NCBI RefSeq assembly: GCF_011039085.1
Contig: NZ_JAAKEI010000007.1
Location: forward strand, 44,050-108,049
Length of the DNA: 64,000 bases
Direction of reading: 5' to 3'
Source of the DNA: Desulfovibrio sp. ZJ369
GTDB lineage: Bacteria > Desulfobacterota > Desulfovibrionia > Desulfovibrionales > Desulfovibrionaceae
Below the pieces are notes generated by a model. The model saw nothing but the letters and a program-made list of their open reading frames with translations. It was not told where the DNA came from and did no database searches. Positions 57,952 through 64,000 of the stretch are shown in pieces. The stretch's first letter is position 1. Each line of letters opens with the position of its first letter. A program made the position numbers and the translations under genes.

Positions 57952-58617
57952 TTACTCGCTGAGATATCTTTCAAAAAGCACATCCTCGATCTGCCCTTGC
58001 GTCAGGTAGTTGTTGAGCACGGAGGTCAGATCCTTTTTTATGGTTTGAACATTTTCCGGGGCCAGCAGGAAGTCGTTGTCCGTGCTGCGCAGATAATAGT
58101 AAAGCGCGTCACGCAGGGAGAGCATTTTCTGATCCATTTCCTTGTCCAGGTTCGGAACCTTGGTCAGGGCGGAGAATTTGCAGATCAAAAAGCGCGACCC
58201 GCCCTTGCCGTCCGGCCGTTCCACCAGAAAGGGCGCAAATTCCTTGACGTACTCAAGCTTGGCCGGTACGGCCGGCTTGGAGGGCACCACGATCACTTCG
58301 GGCTTGGGCGCGTCCGGCTCTGGCGGCGGAGCAAAAAACCACCAGGCCGCCGCCCCAAGAAGCAAAAGCGACAGCAAACCCCCGCCGGCCAGCAGGAGCA
58401 GTTTTTTCTTTTTCGGAGCCGCGGCGGCGGTTTCGGCCTCCTGCGGCACGGCCGGCGCTTCGCTCTCTTCCGGCACGGCCGGCGCATCCGGCTCGTCCAG
58501 TAAAAAAGGCGCGTCGTCGAGATCCAGCTCCACCTTGCCCAGGCCCGCATCCGGGTGCAGCGTGACCTGTATATCGTCCCTGACCGGGGCTTCCTTAAGC
58601 TTGTTTTTGTCAGCCAC
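57952..58617 (-). CDS. fliL: Flagellar basal body-associated protein FliL
   Basis: The 221-residue protein has a long acidic, Ala/Pro/Glu-rich cytoplasmic N-terminus (1-68), one membrane helix (LLLLAGGGLLSLLLLGAAAW, about 72-92) and a periplasmic C-terminal domain (YVKEFAPFLVERPDGKGG, LRDALYYYLRSTDN, VLFERYLSE) typical of FliL. FliL supports stator function and torque. The N-terminal tail is longer than in E. coli FliL. It lies downstream of cheY, with repeat R18 between. Confidence 0.88.
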   Translation of the reverse strand: MADKNKLKEAPVRDDIQVTLHPDAGLGKVELDLDDAPFLLDEPDAPAVPEESEAPAVPQEAETAAAAPKKKKLLLLAGGGLLSLLLLGAAAWWFFAPPPEPDAPKPEVIVVPSKPAVPAKLEYVKEFAPFLVERPDGKGGSRFLICKFSALTKVPNLDKEMDQKMLSLRDALYYYLRSTDNDFLLAPENVQTIKKDLTSVLNNYLTQGQIEDVLFERYLSE

Positions 58618-59136
58618 AGGCTACTCCGTCAAAAAAAAGAAGAGCGGCTTGTCTTCTTAGAGCAGATTACCTTTGACTTTTTATGAAAGTCAAAGGTGGC
58701 ATTCAGGCGAAAAACGCGGTTTTCGCCTGAATGTACGCCGCGTTGCGGCGGCTGCCGCTTTCGCGTCAGCAGAGCATTTTCAAAGAGAAAATGCTCCAGC
58801 AGAACGCTCGAGGGCCGCAACATGGCGCGGAATGCAGGCGTGAAGCGGCAAGGCAAAACACCGGAGGGCAAAAGCAAAAGCGCGGCCGGGTTCATGGCGC
58901 GGGCAGCAAGATGCCGCCCAAGCGCGGCTGTTTCGCATCGGGGAAAGCGTACCGGCAGCAGGCCTCTTGGGGATGCAGCATTTTCCGGATTCCATGCTGA
59001 AAAAGCTTGAGCGCCGCGTGAAGCGGCATCAGGCAAAGCCCGCGGCACGGCGCGCCGACAGGGGATCGCTGCCAAAGCGCGTTTGTTTGCTCTGCGCTCT
59101 TCAGGCCCGTGGCAGGTCTCCATGCCCGATGCGGCG
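58618..59136. other. Intergenic region cheY-fliL
   Basis: Holds repeat R18 at 58658-58797. 58798-59136 is GC-rich with no gene that I can support. Confidence 0.6.
58658..58797 (+). repeat. TAGAGC element R18 (A-end + body 1 + B-end)
   Basis: A 140-bp element differing from R14 at only a few positions (TGTACGCC for TGTCCGCC; CAAAGAGAAAA for CAAAGTGAAAA; end GCTCCA). Confidence 0.95.
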
Positions 59137-59517
59137 CTAGGGAAAAATTTTGTCGATCTTCTGCTTCATGGTGTCTGCGGTGAAGGGCTTGACGATATAG
59201 TTGGAAACCTTGGCCTGCACCGCTTCAATGATGTTTTCCTGCTGGGCCTCGGCCGTGACCATCAAAAAGGGAATGTTGGCAAACTGTTCGCTGGCCCGCA
59301 CCTTGCGCAAAAGATCAATGCCGGTCATCTGCGGCATGTTCCAGTCGGACACGATAAAGTCGATCTTGTCGCGGTTGAGCACTTCCCAGGCCGTAGTGCC
59401 GTCGTCGGCCTCCACCACGTTGTTAAAGCCGAGCTGGCGCAGGATGTTGCGCACAATACGGCGCATGGTGGAAAAATCATCCACGACAAGAACGCGCATA
59501 TTGGGATTGTAAGGCAT
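59137..59517 (-). CDS. cheY: Chemotaxis response regulator CheY
   Basis: The 126-residue single receiver domain has Asp13/Asp14 (VLVVDDFSTMRR), phosphoacceptor Asp58 (IVSDWNMPQMTG), the Thr in LMVTAEAQ, and Lys in YIVKPFTAD. The residues around the active site and FSTMRRIVRN are closest to motor-binding CheY rather than other regulators. The start MPYNPNMR at 59517 follows AAGGAGA. Follows fliA on the same strand, the order seen in several Deltaproteobacteria. Confidence 0.93.
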   Translation of the reverse strand: MPYNPNMRVLVVDDFSTMRRIVRNILRQLGFNNVVEADDGTTAWEVLNRDKIDFIVSDWNMPQMTGIDLLRKVRASEQFANIPFLMVTAEAQQENIIEAVQAKVSNYIVKPFTADTMKQKIDKIFP

Positions 59518-59702
59518 CAATATCTCCTTGGGGGCTTTTCGAGGCGCGTATCGTGCGGAGGCTGCCCCGGCAAAAATCCGGCTCCGCGGTTGCGGCCCTT
59601 GTGCCCGCGCGGCAACGCAACAGTGGACGGCAGAAGATTTTGAGAAGCGCATCCGGGAAATGCAGGATCTTCCGTCGGACCGGCCGGGCCTGAAGCGGGC
59701 AG

Positions 59703-60485
59703 CTACAGTTCCGCCGTGTCGCCGTACAGGCTCACAAATTCTCTGCGCAGACGGCTCAGGGCCTGCGAATGCAACTGTGAGACGCGGCCTTCGGTAATGC
59801 CCATGATTTCAGCCGTTTCACGCATGTTTAATTCATCAGTATAATAGAGGGAGAGTACCAGCTTTTCCCTTGGCGTCAAGCGGTCGATAAGCGGCGCCAC
59901 GCGCTCGATGAGCTCGCGCCGGGCCGTGCTGCTGTACAGTTCGCCGCCGCTCTCCGGGCTGTCGCCGGAGAGCGTGTCCTGAATGGCGTCCAAGGAAAGC
60001 CAGAGCTGGTTCTGCAAAGCCTCAAGCCCCTGGCGCACGTCGCGCAGTTCCAGGCCGGTGATGTCCTGCAGATCTTCTTCCGTGGCCTGGCGTCCTTTCT
60101 CGTGCTCCACTTTGCGCATGGCCTCGTCCAGCACGCGCACGCGCTGGCGCAAGGAGCGCGGAAACCAGTCCAGCCTGCGCAGCTCGTCCAGCATGGCCCC
60201 GCGGATGCGGTTTTCCGCGTACGTTTCAAAGCGGATGCCCAACTGCGGCCGGAATTTGCCCAGAGCCTCCATAAGCCCCAGGGTGCCGGAGCTGATCATT
60301 TCCCCGAGTTCCACGTTGCGCGGCAGCTTTGCCTTGAGCCGCAGCGCCAGAAAACGGATCTTGGGCGCATAATGGCGCACCACCGCTTCCTGTTCGGCCG
60401 AGGAAAAGTCTTCCCAGGCCGTGGCGCCGGTTTCAAGCGCTTCCCAGGGACTCGCCTGCGATGCTTGCGCTGTGCCGGTTTTCAT
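59703..60485 (-). CDS. fliA: Flagellar sigma factor FliA (sigma-28)
   Basis: The 260-residue sigma-70-family factor has region 2 (VVRHYAPKIRFLALRLKAKLP, then GTLGLMEALGKF and YAENRIRGAMLDELR), region 3 (GRQATEEDLQDITG) and region 4 helix-turn-helix (LNMRETAEIMGITEGRVSQLHSQAL in part). It directs transcription of late flagellar and chemotaxis genes. ATG 60485 has AAGGAA upstream. Between flhG and cheY. Confidence 0.94.
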   Translation of the reverse strand: MKTGTAQASQASPWEALETGATAWEDFSSAEQEAVVRHYAPKIRFLALRLKAKLPRNVELGEMISSGTLGLMEALGKFRPQLGIRFETYAENRIRGAMLDELRRLDWFPRSLRQRVRVLDEAMRKVEHEKGRQATEEDLQDITGLELRDVRQGLEALQNQLWLSLDAIQDTLSGDSPESGGELYSSTARRELIERVAPLIDRLTPREKLVLSLYYTDELNMRETAEIMGITEGRVSQLHSQALSRLRREFVSLYGDTAEL

Positions 60486-60724
60486 GTGTCGTTCCTTTCC
60501 GGTTCGTGCCTCTTCTTCTCCACGGCATGTCAGTTGCCTTTTGTGTTGCCGCTGTCCTCGGCCCGCCCGGCCCGTACAGCGGAGATATTTGATCCGGATG
60601 CTTGTCGTTCACTGCGTCTGCGTCCACAGCCAGAAATCATGCCCGCGCGGGCCCGTCAGGACGGCCCGCTGGCGCGCGTTCGCGCTCGCGCACAATTTTT
60701 TTCTGTCCGTGCCGCGGCGCTGCT

Positions 60725-61537
60725 TCATCTGAACAACAGTTTCTTCCAGAAAAATTTGATGTTGCCGTCCAGGCTCGCGGGCGCTTCCCAGGCGGTGATG
60801 TCGTTGGCCAGTTGCAGCACGGCCCTGGACGCCGGGCTTTCGGGATCGCTGACGCAGAAGGGCAGTTGTTGCACCACGGCCTTGCGCACGCCCGTGTCCC
60901 GCGGGAACACGCCCGCCAGATCCAGGGAAACGCCGCTCAAAAAGTGATCACAGGCCTGGTGCAGACGCAGAAACATGTTTTTGGCGGTCTTGAGATCCGG
61001 CGACATATTGACGCAGACCTTGAAATGCTCCACCCCGTGCGTGAGCTTGAGCACCTTGATCAGGGCATAGGCGTCGGTCAGGGAGGTCGGTTCCGGGGTA
61101 AGCACCACCAGCCGTTCTTGCGCGGCCAGGTTGAAGTACAGCACGTTGTCGCTGATGCCCGCGCCCGTATCCACAATCAGGTAGTCCAGATCGTCCTCCA
61201 GCTCGCCCACGGCTTCCAGCAGCTCCAGCTTCTGGCCGGTGGAAAGCGTGAGCATTTCGCTCATGCCCGATGAGGCGGGCAGAATGGAAAAGCCATAGGG
61301 CGTGGGAAAAAGAATATCCTGAAGCGACGCGCCCTCATGGAAAAGATGAAAAAGATTTTTCTGCGGGGTCAGACCCAGGAGCACGTCCACATTGGCAAGG
61401 CCCAGATCGGCGTCGATCAGCACCACGCGCTTGCCCAGCCGGGCCAGACAGAGCGCCAGGTTGACTGAAAGGTTCGTCTTGCCCACGCCGCCTTTGCCGG
61501 AAGTGATGGAAAATACCAGGGGAAATGTGCCGCTCAT
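60725..61537 (-). CDS. flhG: MinD-like ATPase FlhG (FleN)
   Basis: The 270-residue ParA/MinD ATPase has the deviant Walker A SGKGGVGKT (13-21), DADLGLANVDVLLGL and DTGAGISD. It limits flagellar number and works with FlhF. ATG 61537 was preferred over an in-frame ATG at 61552 because CGGAG lies 8 nt upstream. Downstream of flhF (41 bp gap) and upstream of fliA. Confidence 0.92.
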   Translation of the reverse strand: MSGTFPLVFSITSGKGGVGKTNLSVNLALCLARLGKRVVLIDADLGLANVDVLLGLTPQKNLFHLFHEGASLQDILFPTPYGFSILPASSGMSEMLTLSTGQKLELLEAVGELEDDLDYLIVDTGAGISDNVLYFNLAAQERLVVLTPEPTSLTDAYALIKVLKLTHGVEHFKVCVNMSPDLKTAKNMFLRLHQACDHFLSGVSLDLAGVFPRDTGVRKAVVQQLPFCVSDPESPASRAVLQLANDITAWEAPASLDGNIKFFWKKLLFR

Positions 61538-61578
61538 CTGTTTGCTCCGCATGGGTTAATGGGCTTGGGGCCGGGCCT

Positions 61579-62625
61579 TCAGGCCGCCTGGCCGGGAATC
61601 TGACGCTTGAAGATCAGCCGCCAGATCAGCGGCTCCGTGGCCGGGGCGAGGCTTTCCTTGAGTTCCGCGCCGAAGGAGAGCGCGGAAACCGGCAGCCCGG
61701 CCGCGCAGGCCACGTTGACGATGCTGCCGAAACTTTCGGCCTCGTCCAGTTTGGTCCAGACAATGCTGCCCGGTCCGTCGCTTTTGTAGCGGCTCAGAAA
61801 GGCCTGGGTCTGGATCGGATCGCAGAAGGGCGAAAGCACCAGATGCGTGGCGGCTTCAAGCGCCTCCAGGCCCATCTCGACCCGCCATTGGGCGAGATTC
61901 TGCGTGCGGGAGAGGCCGGGCACGTCCACAAAGACCGCCCGGCAGCCTGTTGTCGCCTGGAGCGCCTGCTGCATGGTTTCCTTGTCTGGCGCTTCCATAT
62001 AGTTGAAATTGGAGAGTCCGGCCCAGTGGCGCAGAATCAGGCGGCCGTTGCCGCGCAGGCAGTCGGCGTTGATGAAGGCAATACGCGCCTCGGGCTCGGT
62101 TTTGCGCAAATGCAGGGCAAAGCGCAAGGCGGTGGTGGTCTTGCCGAAACCGAACGGCCCGACCATAAGATGCGTGCGCTGGTTCCAATGCTCAAGGCCC
62201 CAGGCCTTGACCGGCACCATGCCGCACAGGCATTCCAGCACAGAGGCCCCGGGCTCGGAGAGCAGGCGCTGGTAGAGGGCCACGGCCACGGCGTCGGAAA
62301 CGCCCTCGCGCTGCAGATATTCCAAAGCCACGCGCTGCCGGGGCGTGAGGCGCTCAAGCTGGATGGCGGGCTTCATCAGGGCAAAGAGCTGATCCTTGAT
62401 CTGCATCCATTCCTTGTGCCACTGGTTCCAGCCCTCGGGCGCGCCCGCCTCCCGCTCCCGGCTGCCGCTCGCGTCGCGGTCAAGCCCGGCGGTGATCTCA
62501 TGGCAGACCACGCCGTTTCGGCGGTAGGTGCGACTGCCCAGGATCACGGCCTCAGGCCCCATTTCAGCCTTGATCCGGGCAAGAACCTCTTGCGATGTGG
62601 CGCCTGTGAATGTCTTTACTTGCAT
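61579..62625 (-). CDS. flhF: Flagellar biosynthesis GTPase FlhF
   Basis: The 348-residue SRP-type GTPase has the basic N-terminal segment starting MQVKTFTGATSQEVLARI, the NG domain with Walker A MVGPFGFGKTTTALRFA (G at 156-162), a DVPGLSRTQN-type G3 region, and TKLDEAESFG (G4). It sets where the flagellum is built. AAGGAA precedes ATG 62625. The usual upstream neighbour flhA is missing; instead non-coding DNA, repeat R19 and an AT-rich gene follow. Confidence 0.92.
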   Translation of the reverse strand: MQVKTFTGATSQEVLARIKAEMGPEAVILGSRTYRRNGVVCHEITAGLDRDASGSREREAGAPEGWNQWHKEWMQIKDQLFALMKPAIQLERLTPRQRVALEYLQREGVSDAVAVALYQRLLSEPGASVLECLCGMVPVKAWGLEHWNQRTHLMVGPFGFGKTTTALRFALHLRKTEPEARIAFINADCLRGNGRLILRHWAGLSNFNYMEAPDKETMQQALQATTGCRAVFVDVPGLSRTQNLAQWRVEMGLEALEAATHLVLSPFCDPIQTQAFLSRYKSDGPGSIVWTKLDEAESFGSIVNVACAAGLPVSALSFGAELKESLAPATEPLIWRLIFKRQIPGQAA

Positions 62626-63060
62626 GATCCGGTTCCTTTGCCGTGCGGCAACATGCTGTTGCCTTTCCCCGACGTTTGTCTGACGGCAAAACCGATAATG
62701 CAAAATAAGGGCCAAAAAGAAGCGGGCTCCGGGCGCGCGGCCGCGACGCCGCTCCTGCAGGGGCGAGCGGGCTGCATGCAGAGGCCATGCTGCATTTATG
62801 GACAGTTGCGGCAGGATTTTTCGCGTTTTTTAGAAGTAACTGTCAAGATATCGACAAGCTAGAGCGTTTTGCGCATGAAAGTAGCTAAACGCCCTAACCG
62901 TTGCTGTGTAAATTTGCCAGTTTTATATGCCGCAATAGCCCTGATCCGGAGTTCTTTGCTTGCGCTTGCCATGAGTATAGTTTAAAATATTTTTAGATAT
63001 TTTCAATGGCAATATACACTAATAGTGTTACATAACGAGTAAATACAATAGAGGGAAGAA
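62626..63060. other. Transition region between flhF and AT-rich island
   Basis: About 230 bp of GC-rich sequence without a gene, then repeat R19 (62860-62896), then the GC content falls sharply. A possible promoter for the next gene is TTGCGC (62960), 17 bp, TAAAAT (62983). Confidence 0.45.
62860..62896. repeat. TAGAGC element R19 (solo D-end, 37 bp)
   Basis: TAGAGCGTTTTGCGCATGA / AAGTAGCTAAACGCCCTA, TA-bounded, nearly identical to R15. It lies at the edge of the AT-rich segment. Confidence 0.75.
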
Positions 63061-63762
63061 ATGCGGTACATAATAAACTTATTACTGCTGATTGCCATTT
63101 TTTTATGTGTTGTTGGATGTTCCCCAAAGTTTAGTGTTCTTGTTGATGGAAGAACATCACAAGAGTATGAACAAAATAAAAGTTCTAATGATAATTATAA
63201 AATAATATTCGATAATGAAAGAAATAAATATGATTTTGATTATCAGCCCGTTTATGATAACATAGTAAATATATTTAGAAAAAATAATTATCATATAGTT
63301 GAAAATATATATGAGGCTGATTATGTTGTATTTATAAATTTTAAAGTTAATGGACACACAAATATCGTAAATCATTCTACTCCAATAACAGGACAAGTTG
63401 GAGTCAATACTCATACGACATATACATATGGCCCGTATGGGATGACACCACATACATATACTACTCCAAAATATGGAACTATTGGCTATGACAATTACCA
63501 AACAACAGAAATATCTTATACACATTTATTATCTGTAGCGGCATATTCCTTTTCAAAAGCAGACATAGGACTCTCTAAAAAAGTATGGGAAATTATATTA
63601 GTAACTTCAGATGAGACGAATGACTTTAGGAAAAATTTGCCCGCTTTATTATTAGCATTAGAAAAGCATATGGCCACAGATACACATGGAAATATATACA
63701 TTGAGCTATATGAAAAACAGGGAAAATTGATTGAAAGAGAAGAGATGTTTAAGCAAAATTAG
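63061..63762 (+). CDS. AT-rich lipoprotein of unknown function (DUF4136-like layout)
   Basis: The 233-residue protein has a lipoprotein signal (LLLLIAIFLCVVGCSPK). The mature part is rich in Asn, Tyr, Ile and Lys; a Gly/Thr/Tyr/His-rich centre (TYTYGPYGMTPHTYTTPK) precedes a conserved-looking end (KKVWEIILVTSDETNDFRKNLP quoted in part: KKVWEIILVTSDET). This order resembles DUF4136-type lipoproteins. Base composition (about 30% GC) and codon use differ strongly from all other genes here, and it sits beside a transposase, so recent transfer is likely. GAGGG lies before the ATG. Confidence 0.65.
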   Translation: MRYIINLLLLIAIFLCVVGCSPKFSVLVDGRTSQEYEQNKSSNDNYKIIFDNERNKYDFDYQPVYDNIVNIFRKNNYHIVENIYEADYVVFINFKVNGHTNIVNHSTPITGQVGVNTHTTYTYGPYGMTPHTYTTPKYGTIGYDNYQTTEISYTHLLSVAAYSFSKADIGLSKKVWEIILVTSDETNDFRKNLPALLLALEKHMATDTHGNIYIELYEKQGKLIEREEMFKQN

Positions 63763-63873
63763 CTTCAGATTTATTGAAAGTTTTGACAACTAAATTATCT
63801 ATGCAAGGAGTAATTCAGGAGTAACAAAGCGTTATATATTCTTTTTCCGGATTATGCTGCACATGAAGTGTAG

Positions 63874-63999
63874 TAGAGCAGATTAACTTTAAATTTTTTC
63901 ATACCCGCACGATTCAAACCAGCCCTGGGCATCATTCTGTGTGATCATGCTCAGGGCTTTCGCTACTACCGCATAAAGCTCTTCATGGGTACGGGCCTT
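63874..63999 (-). mobile_element. Right end of an IS630-type element
   Basis: Begins TAGAGCAGATTAACTTTAAA on the plus strand, 15 bp outside the transposase stop codon, and continues past the window. The first 25 bases match the A-end of R14/R18 at 22 positions, so this is probably the terminal inverted repeat, next to a TA. Confidence 0.55.
63889..63999 (-). CDS. IS630-family transposase, C-terminal fragment (continues beyond window)
   Basis: A minus-strand frame runs from the window edge to a TAA at 63891-63889. Its 36 visible residues include KARTHEELYAVVAKALSMI and NDAQGWFESCGY, which match the usual IS630/Tc1-mariner transposase ending (a helix, then a D..WF..CGY motif). The catalytic DDE residues lie outside the window, so integrity cannot be judged. 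Such transposases insert at TA dinucleotides. Confidence 0.65.
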   Translation of the reverse strand, partial: KARTHEELYAVVAKALSMITQNDAQGWFESCGYEKI

Positions 64000-64000
64000 C

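Overview
The window reads as chromosomal DNA of a GC-rich, motile, Gram-negative anaerobe, most likely a sulfate-reducing member of the Desulfovibrionaceae. This is an inference from gene content: a single-chain pyruvate:ferredoxin oxidoreductase, a Pta/AckA acetate branch, cytochrome bd, SelB, a SulP permease, a CoA-disulfide reductase/rhodanese fusion, CheV, and a flhF-flhG-fliA-cheY block. No rRNA, tRNA or CRISPR array was recognised.

Layout. 1-4.1 kb: end of a surface-polysaccharide operon (deacetylase, glycosyltransferase, amidotransferase). 4.2-7.5 kb: htpX, a lipoprotein, an HD-domain protein overlapping ddl. 7.5-10.4 kb (minus): CDP-sugar genes (rfbF, rfbG, an RmlC-like epimerase). 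10.6-17.3 kb: a lipoprotein, argJ, and the str operon rpsL-rpsG-fusA. 17.3-24.3 kb: valS, a BPL_N-type protein, a small membrane protein, htpG. 24.5-29.7 kb: cydAB, lipoproteins, an OmpH/Skp-like protein and a lytic transglycosylase. 30.1-36.2 kb: a GAF protein coupled to sulP and dus, then ispH and cheV. 36.3-48.4 kb: selB, CoA-disulfide reductase, por, pta, ackA; the last three convert pyruvate to acetate with ATP formation. 49.8-55.7 kb: a tripartite RND efflux operon. 56.7-62.6 kb (minus): flagellar regulatory genes flhF, flhG, fliA, cheY, fliL and two small genes. 62.9-64 kb: an AT-rich lipoprotein gene and the 3' end of an IS630-type transposase, probably acquired DNA.

The most unusual feature is a family of about twenty dispersed, palindromic, modular repeats (37 to about 270 bp), called here TAGAGC elements. 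Nearly all start TAGAGC and end GCTCTA, so they are bounded by TA. They consist of interchangeable terminal hairpins around one of two central bodies. They lie between genes, often inside operons (rfbF|rfbG, rpsG|fusA, pta|ackA, dus|ispH), and several provide the stop codon of the preceding gene. The presumed end of the IS630-type element at 63.87 kb matches the outer arm of one element class at 22 of 25 positions, which suggests that the family are MITEs mobilised by that transposase. A second, unrelated element of about 88 bp occurs twice (24.38 and 48.80 kb), each time upstream of a membrane-protein gene.
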